Positions 52,573 to 60,634 of a stretch of DNA of 64,000 nt are shown here, piece by piece. The notes under the pieces are model-generated. The model was not told where the DNA came from and ran no database searches. It worked only from the letters and a program-made list of their open reading frames with translations. Positions within the stretch are counted from its first letter, which is position 1; each line of letters starts with the position of its first letter. The DNA is taken from assembly GCA_018374355.1 (NCBI GenBank), contig JAHAFI010000001.1, positions 206,450 to 270,449 of the forward strand. The letters are read 5' to 3'. This stretch comes from Clostridiales bacterium. GTDB lineage: Bacteria > Bacillota > Clostridia > Lachnospirales > Lachnospiraceae. Both the position numbers and the translations under genes were made by a program.

Positions 52573-53370
52573 ATGAGCATAGGTATCGAGGAGTTTATTG
52601 GACGGGATATTGATTTCATAAATATCATGGGGCTTCCTATAGGATTGCTTTGCTGGCTTCCGCTGCCTTTTTTTGCGGTATATTTAATGAAAAGTGATTG
52701 TGAGAAGAAAAAGGAACTGCAACGTCTGCTTTTTTTGTCCGCATTGAGTTTTTGCAGTTTTGTGTTGGGTTCTACTTTTTCAGAACTAGGAGTTTTTTAT
52801 TGTTATCGAGATAATTGTTCTGTAAGTGAAACGATACTAATATTTACTGGAGCAATTATCTTGTATTACGGAGTTCCAACAATTCTTGCGTTTATTTCTT
52901 TATTGCTGATATGGAAGAAACTTGTAAACCAGAAGGTTACAGGTGTTTTGTTTGGCGTGTTCCTATTTTTACATATTGCCTTTTTTGCTATAGCATGGAT
53001 GAGCGTGACAGCGGGTATTTATTTTTTATGCGTAGCAAATCTTGAAAAAGAGAGAGCTGGTAAAGGGAAACACACAATTTTGCCAATATCTTTGGCTGGG
53101 GTTGGAATGCTGATGATTTGTTGTGTTTTTTGTTTTTTCTATGATGCAGAAATAAATTATCAAAAAGGATTAAATATGTGTTATGAAAAGAATGATGACA
53201 ACACTACAACGATAAGTGATAAAAATGGAATAAAATATTTAGAAAAAGCAGTAGAACTGGATTCGGATAACAAAACTTATAATACTGGTTATGCATTTGC
53301 GTTGCTTGCGTTTGAGGAAATTGAGCAAGAGGAATTTTTCAATCGGTTAGATGAGATTGCAGGATGGTAA
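52573..53370 (+). CDS. P2: membrane protein of the array with short TPR-like tail
   Basis: A 265-residue protein. Residues 1-180 are the shared membrane module (CWLPLPFFAVYLMKSDCEKK; AGIYFLCVANLEKERAG; SLAGVGMLMICCVFCFF). The rest is one TPR-like hairpin (YLEKAVELDSDNKTYNTGYA). Its start region, IGIEEFIGRDIDFINIMG, is nearly the same as that of P3, so P2 and P3 are recent duplicates. GAGGAGG lies 12 nt upstream, a slightly long spacing. Its stop is followed at once by a scar of a kinase gene. Confidence 0.75.
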   Translation: MSIGIEEFIGRDIDFINIMGLPIGLLCWLPLPFFAVYLMKSDCEKKKELQRLLFLSALSFCSFVLGSTFSELGVFYCYRDNCSVSETILIFTGAIILYYGVPTILAFISLLLIWKKLVNQKVTGVLFGVFLFLHIAFFAIAWMSVTAGIYFLCVANLEKERAGKGKHTILPISLAGVGMLMICCVFCFFYDAEINYQKGLNMCYEKNDDNTTTISDKNGIKYLEKAVELDSDNKTYNTGYAFALLAFEEIEQEEFFNRLDEIAGW

Positions 53371-53467
53371 CATTCATGTAAATGAAAAAGGAAAGGTTAT
53401 ACGGACCGATTTCAGTTTGGCAAGAACTGAGGTTAATATGGTGAAGGGGAAAGTGAGTTATGAATAG
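53369..53467 (+). pseudogene. Relic of a Ser/Thr kinase catalytic loop between P2 and P3
   Basis: In the frame beginning at 53369 the DNA encodes NIHVNEKGKVIRTDFSLART, then EVNMVKGKVSYE and a stop. The intact kinase in this cluster has NILVNEEGKVTLIDFGSART followed later by VMVKHGY. The nucleotide match is close over the first 65 bases. Everything before the catalytic loop and after the activation segment is gone, and the DFG is changed to DFS. It overlaps the end of P2 and the start of P3. Confidence 0.8.
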
Positions 53468-54287
53468 AGGTATCGAGGAATTATTCGGACGCCATATAGA
53501 TTACATCAATATTATGGGGGTTCCGGTCGGGCTGTTGTGCTGGCTGCCGATTCCTTTTTTTGCGGTATTTTTCATGAAAAGTGACTGTGAGAAGAAAAAG
53601 GAACTGCAAGTGATTCTTTTTTTAAATGCATTAAGTTTTTGCAGTTTCATTTTCGGGTCTGTCCTTTCAAAAATAGGGATTTACGATTCTTTGCAAAACA
53701 CAGCGCCTGTTTATGATATGAAACAAATGTTTACTACAACGCCGTCACTTGCTAAGCTGATTTCTATTATGTGCTATGGGATTCCAACAGTTTTTGCATG
53801 TGTTTCTTTGCTTCTCGTCTGGAAGAAGCTTGGGAGATGGAGATTTGCATGTGTTTTGCTATTGATGTTTCTTTTTGCAAATGTCGTTGTTTGGGATATA
53901 GCATGGATGAGCGTGATAGCAGGTACTTATTTTTTATGCGCAGTATATCTTGAAAAAGAGAGGGGCCATAAAGAAAAAAGCACGGTTTTTCCCATGTTTT
54001 TAGCTGGGATGGGAACGCTGGTGATTTGTTTTGTCTTTTGCTTTTTCTATAGTTCAGAAATTTATTATCAAAAAGGATATCATATGTTTTTTGAGGAAGG
54101 CGATATAAATGGAATAGAATATTTAGAAAAGGCAGCAGAAATGGATCCGGACAATATGATTTATCTTCTGGATTATGAGATTGCATTGAGACAGAATGGA
54201 GAGGATGAACTGGCAGATGAATGTCGGAAACAGTTATGGAAAATAGAAAATGAGATAAAGAAAAAGTTTGAAAGCGGAGGAAGGTAA
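53460..54287 (+). CDS. P3: membrane protein of the array with short TPR-like tail
   Basis: A 275-residue paralog of P2. The N-terminal IEELFGRHIDYINIMGVPVG and CWLPIPFFAVFFMKSDCEKK match P2 residue for residue in many places; AGTYFLCAVYLEKERGHK precedes the last helix. The tail has one TPR unit (YLEKAAEMDPDNMIYLLDYE) and a second helix pair (NGEDELADECRKQL) that P2 lacks. The NGED...AxE pattern recurs in the TPRs of P4-P6. It ends 2 nt before the kinase gene, so both are probably co-translated. Confidence 0.75.
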   Translation: MNRGIEELFGRHIDYINIMGVPVGLLCWLPIPFFAVFFMKSDCEKKKELQVILFLNALSFCSFIFGSVLSKIGIYDSLQNTAPVYDMKQMFTTTPSLAKLISIMCYGIPTVFACVSLLLVWKKLGRWRFACVLLLMFLFANVVVWDIAWMSVIAGTYFLCAVYLEKERGHKEKSTVFPMFLAGMGTLVICFVFCFFYSSEIYYQKGYHMFFEEGDINGIEYLEKAAEMDPDNMIYLLDYEIALRQNGEDELADECRKQLWKIENEIKKKFESGGR

Positions 54288-54289
54288 CT

Positions 54290-55615
54290 ATGGTAAATGT
54301 GGAACGTCTGTGCAGAGGGTGTATGCGTCTCATGCCGGAAGGAGAAGAAAAATGCCCGGTTTGTGGCTATGACAGAAAGATGGAAACTGAGGAGAGTGGA
54401 AAATGTCTGTCAGTGGATACCATACTGAACGGGCGGTATCTGCTGGGAAGTGTGCTGGGAGAAGGCGGCTTTGGTATCACTTATATTGCCTTTGATCTGA
54501 TACAGGAGGAGGCCGTGGCAATCAAGGAATATTTTCCGGTAGGATTGGCAGTCAGAAATGAGGTTTCCGGTGTGGAAGTGCTGGAGCTGCCCGGAGAGGC
54601 GGGGATGCATTTTCGCAGTGGTCTTAGAAGGTTCCGGCAGGAAGGAGAAAATCTGTCAAAATTCCAGTCTCTTCCGGGAATCGTAACGATTCGGGATTTC
54701 TTTTCAGAAAATGGCACTGCTTATCTTGTAATGGATTTTATTGAAGGAAGAAGCTTAAAACAGTACATGCAGTGGTATCAGCGGGACCGTGGTGGAGAAT
54801 CCATGGAATATACGGTAGCTCTGGCTCTGATGGAACCAGTTATGGAATCTCTGGCTAAGATTCACGGGGCAGGTATCATTCACCGCGATGTAAGCCCGGA
54901 TAACATTCTTGTAAATGAAGAGGGAAAGGTTACGTTGATTGATTTCGGTTCGGCAAGAACTGAGGCGGTTGGACAGGACTACCGCAGTGTGACCGTTATG
55001 GTAAAACACGGCTATGCGCCGGAGGAGCAGTACCGTACTCATGGGAATCAGGGCCCATGGACAGATGTGTATGCTCTGAGCGCAACTTTATATCACATGA
55101 TATCAGGAAAGCTTCCTATGGAAGCAGTAGAACGGTTGTATCATGATGAACTGATCCCTTTAAAACAGCTTAATCTGCCGCTTCCGGTGCCGGGAGAGAT
55201 TTCAGATATTATTGAAAAAGGTATGGCGGTGCGGGCAGAAAAGCGTTATCAGGGAATGGAGGAGATGTATCAGGCTTTGAAGGAGGCAAGACAGCGGGAA
55301 GCAGAACGTCTTGCACAGGAGGAAGCACAGCGGGAAGCAGAGCGTCTGGCATGGGAAGCTGCACAACAGGAATCAGAGCGTCTGGCGCAGGAGGCTGCGA
55401 AGCGAGAAGCAGAACGTCTCGCACAGGAAGCTATGCAACAGGAGACAGAGATTCAGGAACAGGAAATGCCGGAAGGTCAGCCATTGTACGCGGAGACTGC
55501 TGATGGAGAGAGTTCTTCTCAAACGGAAGAAGTGAAGGGGAATAATCTCTTTGGCATTTTGGCAATTGCAGCATGGGGGATTGGAATGCTTGCTAATCTT
55601 TTATGGTTTATGTGA
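54290..55615 (+). CDS. Zinc-ribbon, membrane-anchored Ser/Thr protein kinase
   Basis: A 441-residue eukaryotic-type kinase. Residues 8-27 are a zinc ribbon (CRGC...CPVCGYD). The kinase domain (about 45-320) has the Gly loop LGEGGFGITY, Lys79 in AIKEYF, HRDVSPDNIL with catalytic Asp200, and DFG at Asp218. It is followed by a charged stretch with four 12-residue repeats (336-383) and a C-terminal membrane helix (FGILAIAAWGIGMLANLLWFM, cited to its core GILAIAAWGIGML). The catalytic domain faces the cytoplasm. All catalytic residues are present. It lies inside the P array; likely substrates are the FHA-linked proteins downstream or the P proteins themselves. Confidence 0.92.
   Translation: MVNVERLCRGCMRLMPEGEEKCPVCGYDRKMETEESGKCLSVDTILNGRYLLGSVLGEGGFGITYIAFDLIQEEAVAIKEYFPVGLAVRNEVSGVEVLELPGEAGMHFRSGLRRFRQEGENLSKFQSLPGIVTIRDFFSENGTAYLVMDFIEGRSLKQYMQWYQRDRGGESMEYTVALALMEPVMESLAKIHGAGIIHRDVSPDNILVNEEGKVTLIDFGSARTEAVGQDYRSVTVMVKHGYAPEEQYRTHGNQGPWTDVYALSATLYHMISGKLPMEAVERLYHDELIPLKQLNLPLPVPGEISDIIEKGMAVRAEKRYQGMEEMYQALKEARQREAERLAQEEAQREAERLAWEAAQQESERLAQEAAKREAERLAQEAMQQETEIQEQEMPEGQPLYAETADGESSSQTEEVKGNNLFGILAIAAWGIGMLANLLWFM
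55295..55438 (+). repeat. Four 36-bp in-frame repeats in the kinase gene
   Basis: Residues 336-383 are four 12-residue units of the form (R/Q)E(A/S)ERLA(Q/W)E(E/A)(A/M)(Q/K), likely a charged helical spacer between kinase domain and membrane helix. The number of units could vary between strains by slippage. Confidence 0.85.
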
Positions 55616-55710
55616 TTTCGAGGATTTCGGAAGTTTGAAGAGGAGAGAAATCCGGTGTCATAGAGGGGGAAAGGCATAGATTTTTGCGAGGATAAGGGAG
55701 AAAAGACAGT

Positions 55711-57108
55711 ATGGTAACAGCAAAATTTATGGAATATAGATGGATATGCTGGTTGCTTTTTTGGCTGCCTCTGCCGTGCTTGGCAGTGCTTTTATTCAGA
55801 AGTAGTTGCAGAGACAAAAGGAAACTGTTGCAGATTCTTTTCTTATCTGCGCTGGTTTTTTGTAGTCTGACGCTGGGGAGAAGAATTTGGGAACTGGATA
55901 TGCTTAATATTATTCTGATGTTTTTGATCCCGATAATTCAGGCGTTGATAATTCTGATTTTGGCTTGGAGGAGTTTTAAAGAACGATGGGTTGCAATGGC
56001 TATTCTGCTGTTTTCATTTCTGATTGTGATTTGGATTCGGTATATGCTGGATGGTATTTTTGATGTAGTGGGGATAGTGACGACAGGAGTCTATTTTCTG
56101 TGTGGAAAGTATCTTGCGGAAGAAAGGAAACGGAGAGGAGAAAGTGTGGTGCTGCCTTGGATTTCAGTGGGATTTGGAATTTTGACACTGATGCTGATGC
56201 TCGTTTTCTTTTTTTTACAAAGACAGGCTAATGAGATGGCAGAGGAGTATGCAGAAGAGTATGTTCAAGAAGCGATGGTTTCTTTTGAAAAGGAAGATTA
56301 CGAGGGAGCAGTGAAAAATTTTTCTAAAGCAGTGCAAGGAAACGGGAATCTTTCGTATCTCAGTGATTATGCTATAGCGTTGGTTCGAAACGGGGAAGAT
56401 AAGAAAGCGGAGGAGATTCTGGAACAGTTTCTGGAAAAGGAAGCGATAAACGGTGAAGAGTGGCTGAAGAAAGCGGTCAACAGAATCCGAGCAGAAATCC
56501 ATTTTGTGCGTGGGCAGTATGAAGAGATGATTGAAGAGATGCCCTCTTTAGTGGTTTTACAAAAGGCGGACTCAACAGAGTATCTGGGAGTTGGCGTTAT
56601 TGTTAAACATACATATAGACAATTTTTCATCGTGACATCTGCTTTGGAATCCACATCCAAGGTAAATGTGAGATTTAATAATGGGGAACAACAAGAATCT
56701 AGTTCAGTGGTCACGGATAGTGTGGCCAATATAGCGGTAATTAGTGTGCTGCAGGAAGATATTTCAGAAGAAACCAAGGATGAAATCCGATATATTGCAT
56801 GTGGTGTATCTGATGATTTACAGGAAGGTGATTCAGTTATTGCAATTGGAAATCCTGTACAGTCCGATGAACCAGTTGTGGCTATAGGGAAGATAGATGA
56901 ATTGGAAGATACATGGATTCGCACAGATATAGCAGCTTTTTCTAAAGAGAACAGAGGAGTTTTTCTGAATAAGCAAGGAGAACTGGTAGGTATCATTAAC
57001 GGTTATGATGATGGAGCGGTTAGCGTTCCAATAGATTATGCTTGGGAGATTATTGATACAAAAATATTGGAAATTATTGTTAACTTCAGACAAAATGAAA
57101 AGCAATAA
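55711..57108 (+). CDS. P4: membrane-TPR protein with degenerate trypsin/HtrA-like domain
   Basis: A 465-residue protein: shared membrane module (FWLPLPCLAVLLFRSSCRDK; TGVYFLCGKYLAEERKR; about five helices to residue 168), one TPR region (SFEKEDYEGAVKNFSKAVQG; LVRNGEDKKAEEIL), then a HtrA-like beta-barrel (about 275-455). In that domain the position of the catalytic His is lost in FIVTSALES, the Asp of DxAV is Asn340 (ANIAVIS), and the Ser of the GNSGGP motif is Asn414 (KENRGVFLN). The IAIGNPVQ and GELVGIING strands remain. Relative to P5 about 75 residues between TPR and barrel are deleted. It cannot be an active protease. Confidence 0.82.
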   Translation: MVTAKFMEYRWICWLLFWLPLPCLAVLLFRSSCRDKRKLLQILFLSALVFCSLTLGRRIWELDMLNIILMFLIPIIQALIILILAWRSFKERWVAMAILLFSFLIVIWIRYMLDGIFDVVGIVTTGVYFLCGKYLAEERKRRGESVVLPWISVGFGILTLMLMLVFFFLQRQANEMAEEYAEEYVQEAMVSFEKEDYEGAVKNFSKAVQGNGNLSYLSDYAIALVRNGEDKKAEEILEQFLEKEAINGEEWLKKAVNRIRAEIHFVRGQYEEMIEEMPSLVVLQKADSTEYLGVGVIVKHTYRQFFIVTSALESTSKVNVRFNNGEQQESSSVVTDSVANIAVISVLQEDISEETKDEIRYIACGVSDDLQEGDSVIAIGNPVQSDEPVVAIGKIDELEDTWIRTDIAAFSKENRGVFLNKQGELVGIINGYDDGAVSVPIDYAWEIIDTKILEIIVNFRQNEKQ

Positions 57109-57148
57109 GAAAAGTTAAATTTTGGGGGGATAAGGGAGATCAGATAGT

Positions 57149-58771
57149 ATGATAGAGATACAATATCAACTTATATGGATATGTTGGCTGCTTTTTTGGC
57201 TTCCGCTGCCGTGTCTGGCAGTACTTTTAATCAGAAGCAGTTGCTGGGATAAAAAGGGGCTGCTGCAAATTCTTTTTTTGTCGGCTCTGGGGTTTTGCAG
57301 TTTGACGATAGAGAGAGGAATTTTTGAACCTGTTATAGTCAGTATAGGTCTGGCACTCATAATTCCGATCCTTCAGGCACTGATAGCACTGATCCTGATT
57401 TGGAGGAGGTTGGAAGAACAAGGAACCGCGATGGCTATTCTGCTGTTTGCACTTCTTGTATTGTTTCTGTTTCGAAAGTCGGATATCGGTATATTGGCTT
57501 GGGTGGTGGTGACGGCAGGGACTTATGTTCTGTGTGGAAAGCACCTTGCGGCAGAGAGACAACGAAGAAGAGAGACTGTAGCGTTGCCTTGGACGTTAGC
57601 AGGGTTCGGAGTTCTGGCATTAACGTTGATGTTTGGAGGCGTTGTTTTGTCCGAACATTCTTCCAATGAAGCGAGGGAATATAATGTGCAAGGTCATGTT
57701 TCCTTTAGAGAAGGAGATTTTGAGGAAGCAGTGAAATATTTTTCTGAAGCGGTGAAGATAGATCAGGATCATTTTTACCTTAGCGATTATGCCATAGCGC
57801 TGGCTCGGAACGGAGAAGATAAGAAAGCGGAGGAGATTCTGAGACAGCTTCAGGAAAAATATCTGCAAGAATATCTGCAAGACGATGAGGAGTGGATGAA
57901 AGAGGAAACCAGCAGAATCCGAGCAGAAATCTATTTTGCGCGTGGGCAGTATGAAGAGGTAATTGATACGCTGCTTCATCAGGCGGAGACGGGTGAGATG
58001 AATTTTGCGGAAACCCGTGAGGCTATGCTTTTGTGTGCCAGAGCCTATGAAAAAATGGGAGATGAATGGCTGGATGAAGAGATAAAACTTTTAGAAAAAG
58101 GAAGAAATTTTGCCGGAGATGATTTTACAGAATTTCAGGAGCAGCTTGACAGGGCTTATGAAAGAGCAGGTGGGGATGTGTCCGCAATTGTAGAGACAGT
58201 GATGCCTTCTGTAGTAGTTCTAAAGCAGGAGAACAGTGAAGGAAATCTGGGAATCGGTATTATTGTTGCGAACAGTGATACAGAAATTTTCATTGCGACA
58301 TCTATCCATATAGCAGAATCCAAATCAGGGAAGTTCAACTCATTAAATGTGGAATTTATTAGTGGTGAAGAAAAACATGCTACCTCATACTATAAGGATG
58401 ACGAGTGTAATATAGCCGTAATTGGTGTGGAAGATATTACAGAGGAGACCATGGAGCAGATTAGAATAAGTACAATTGAATCGTCTGAGGAGCTACAGGA
58501 CGGCGATCAAATTATTGCGATTGGGAATCCAGTACAGGAGTTCAAAAAGCCGGCTGTGAGTACAGGAATGATAGATGGATTGGGTGATACATTGATTCAT
58601 ACAGATACGGTTACCTATACGGAAGAGAGCGGTGGAGTCCTTTTGAATATGCAGGGGGATTTTGTTGGCGTGATTTGTGGTTCTGATGAGGAAGGGACGC
58701 TTAGTGTTCCGATAGATGATAGAGCTCTGGAAATTATTGAATGGGGTATTGATGTATTAAAGATAAATTGA
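57149..58771 (+). CDS. P5: membrane-TPR protein with nearly complete HtrA-like triad
   Basis: A 540-residue paralog with the membrane module (FWLPLPCLAVLLIRSSCWDK; AGTYVLCGKHLAAERQR), two TPR-like hairpins (SFREGDFEEAVKYFSEAVKI; LLCARAYEKMGDEWLDEEIK) and a HtrA-like domain (about 345-535). Of the three paralogs it keeps most of the triad: His387 in ATSIHIAES and Ser494 in EESGGVLLNMQG, but Asn421 in ECNIAVIGV stands where Asp is expected. The barrel follows the last TPR without a transmembrane break, so it lies on the same side as the TPRs. There is no PDZ domain. The sequence just before its ATG (AAGGGAGATCAGATAGT) is the same as before P6. Confidence 0.82.
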   Translation: MIEIQYQLIWICWLLFWLPLPCLAVLLIRSSCWDKKGLLQILFLSALGFCSLTIERGIFEPVIVSIGLALIIPILQALIALILIWRRLEEQGTAMAILLFALLVLFLFRKSDIGILAWVVVTAGTYVLCGKHLAAERQRRRETVALPWTLAGFGVLALTLMFGGVVLSEHSSNEAREYNVQGHVSFREGDFEEAVKYFSEAVKIDQDHFYLSDYAIALARNGEDKKAEEILRQLQEKYLQEYLQDDEEWMKEETSRIRAEIYFARGQYEEVIDTLLHQAETGEMNFAETREAMLLCARAYEKMGDEWLDEEIKLLEKGRNFAGDDFTEFQEQLDRAYERAGGDVSAIVETVMPSVVVLKQENSEGNLGIGIIVANSDTEIFIATSIHIAESKSGKFNSLNVEFISGEEKHATSYYKDDECNIAVIGVEDITEETMEQIRISTIESSEELQDGDQIIAIGNPVQEFKKPAVSTGMIDGLGDTLIHTDTVTYTEESGGVLLNMQGDFVGVICGSDEEGTLSVPIDDRALEIIEWGIDVLKIN

Positions 58772-58822
58772 AAAACAGCAAGGCATGACGATGCAGAAAG
58801 CAGAACATCAGGTGTAAACGGC

Positions 58823-58930
58823 TGTCTTTTATGGTTTGCATTTTAGGAATTTAGAAAGATTGAAGTGTGGAAAATTTGGTATCATAGGGGAAATGGATAG
58901 ATTATTGAGGAACAAGGGAGATCAGATAGT
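58823..58930 (+). pseudogene. Relic of the kinase gene's 3' end and leader before P6
   Basis: TCTTTTATGGTTT at 58825-58837 is identical to the last codons of the intact kinase gene (55597-55609, encoding LLWF), and the next 95 nt align with the kinase-P4 intergenic region, including TTGAAG, GTGTCATAG/GTATCATAG-type stretches and the AGGGAGA binding site. P6 therefore once followed another kinase copy, of which only the tail remains. Confidence 0.65.
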
Positions 58931-60574
58931 ATGGGTAGATGGATATGTTGGCTGCTTTTTTGGCTTCCGCTGCCGTGTTTGGCAGTGCTTTTAATCAGAA
59001 CCAGTTGTAGAGAAAAAAGGAGACTGCTGCAGCTTCTTTTTTTATCGGCTTTGGGGTTTTGCAGTCTGACGATGGGGAGAATAATTTTGAAACCTGTTGT
59101 AGTCAATGTAATTCTTGTGTTCCTGATTCCGATAATTATGATTCTGATCGGGAGTAGCTTAAAAGAGCGATGGGCCGTGCTGACCATTCTTTTGTTTACA
59201 TTCTTGACAGTATTTTTGCTTCGAAATGCGGATGCTTTCTTTGTAGTAGCTTGGGTGGTTGTGACAGCAGGAGTTTATGTTCTGTGCGGAAAGCATCTTG
59301 CGGAAGAGAGACGGCAGAGAAGAGGAATTGTGGTGCTGTCTTGGATTTTGGCAGGGTTTGGAGTGATTGCACTGCTGTTTACATTCGGTCCCATTATTTT
59401 GCATGAATATGCTGATGAGAAGGCTGCGGAATATTATCAGGAAGGCGTGGATTCTCTCGAACAAGAGGAATATCAGGACGCAGTGACATATTTTTCAAAA
59501 GCAGTGAAGGGAAATCAAGATCCTCTGTATCTTTGCGACTATGCCATAGCACTGGCCCGAAATGGAGAGGACGAGAAAGCAGAGGAGATTCTGAAACAGA
59601 TTTCGGAAGGAAACTCGACAGACGATGCTTTGCTGAAAAAGAAACTCCTCAGAATCCGAGCAGAAATCTATTTTGCGCGTGGGGAGTATGAAAAAGTGCC
59701 TGCGATTGTGGAAGAGGTGGAGCTAATAAGGAGCTGGTCGAGTAATGATGAAAGATTTGAGATAAAGCTTTTGTGTGCCAAAGCTTATGAGAAAATGGGA
59801 AATGAGTGGCTGGATGAAGAGATAGAACTTTTAGAAGAAGAGAATAATGGGAACGGAAGTCTATTTCCAAAATTTAAGGAACAACTTGACAGCGCTTATA
59901 CAAGAGCGGGATGGAATGTATCTGACATTGCAGAATCAATGAAACCTTCTATGGTGTTTGTGGATACTACGGGATCGGAGGCGAAGGCTGGTATCGGTAT
60001 TATTGTTGCCAGTAGTGCTGCAGAGGTTTTCATTGTAACGTCCGCCGATGTAGTAGAACCACTGATGTCTGGAGAAGCATATCTAGATGTAACATTTTAT
60101 AATACTGAGGCTGATGAAAAAGGCATTATCTCATATAGCAATGCGTATGATACTCGTGTAGCTCGTTGGCTGATGAAAGATATTTCATTGAGCGTGAACA
60201 GAGAAAACGATATTGCGGTAATTGGTGTGCCAATGAACGACATTCCGGAGGAGACGAAGGCACAGATTAATATATCGAAAATTGGAACATCTGATGATTT
60301 GCAGGAAAGTGAACCGGTTATTGCAATTACTAGGGGGAATGACACGATTTGGCCGGAAATAACCACGATGATGATAAAGGAAATGGATGATACAAGGATT
60401 CAAACAGATGATGCTAGTGTGCACAGAGTGAACAGCGGAGTTTTGCTGAATATGCAGGGGGAACTGGTTGGCATCATTTCTTCCGAAAGTGAAAGCAGAA
60501 AAATTATTGGAGTTCCGGTGGATTATGCTCTGAGCTTTATAGAGCGGAGTATTAGTATTTCAAAGCAAAAATGA
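58931..60574 (+). CDS. P6: membrane-TPR protein with degenerate HtrA-like domain
   Basis: A 547-residue paralog with the membrane module (FWLPLPCLAVLLIRTSCREK; AGVYVLCGKHLAEERRQ), TPRs (LEQEEYQDAVTYFSKAVKGN; LLCAKAYEKMGNEWLDEEIE) and a HtrA-like domain (about 330-540). Here the His position is Asp373 (TSADVVE), the Asp is kept (Asp427 in ENDIAVIGV) and the Ser position is Asn501, followed by Ser502 (VNSGVLLNMQG). An insertion of about 15-20 residues (around NAYDTRVARWLMKD) precedes the Asp strand, and the GNP motif seen in P4 and P5 is lost. Thus its pattern of loss differs from P4 and P5. It ends at a strong terminator. Confidence 0.82.
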   Translation: MGRWICWLLFWLPLPCLAVLLIRTSCREKRRLLQLLFLSALGFCSLTMGRIILKPVVVNVILVFLIPIIMILIGSSLKERWAVLTILLFTFLTVFLLRNADAFFVVAWVVVTAGVYVLCGKHLAEERRQRRGIVVLSWILAGFGVIALLFTFGPIILHEYADEKAAEYYQEGVDSLEQEEYQDAVTYFSKAVKGNQDPLYLCDYAIALARNGEDEKAEEILKQISEGNSTDDALLKKKLLRIRAEIYFARGEYEKVPAIVEEVELIRSWSSNDERFEIKLLCAKAYEKMGNEWLDEEIELLEEENNGNGSLFPKFKEQLDSAYTRAGWNVSDIAESMKPSMVFVDTTGSEAKAGIGIIVASSAAEVFIVTSADVVEPLMSGEAYLDVTFYNTEADEKGIISYSNAYDTRVARWLMKDISLSVNRENDIAVIGVPMNDIPEETKAQINISKIGTSDDLQESEPVIAITRGNDTIWPEITTMMIKEMDDTRIQTDDASVHRVNSGVLLNMQGELVGIISSESESRKIIGVPVDYALSFIERSISISKQK

Positions 60575-60624
60575 AAAAACAGTGAGTATGAAAGCAACTT
60601 ATCGCTTTCCTACTCACTGTTTTT
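60575..60624. terminator. Bidirectional terminator between P6 and the FHA membrane gene
   Basis: AAAAACAGTGAGTA pairs with TACTCACTGTTTTT, continuing through GAAAGC/GCTTTC around an 8-nt loop. It closes both the P array and the minus-strand FHA gene. Confidence 0.95.
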
Positions 60625-60634
60625 CATTTTCACT

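Noticed and set aside
55711..60574. Active HtrA/DegP proteases
   Set aside because: Each copy lacks at least one triad residue, and there are no PDZ domains; only the scaffold is HtrA-like.
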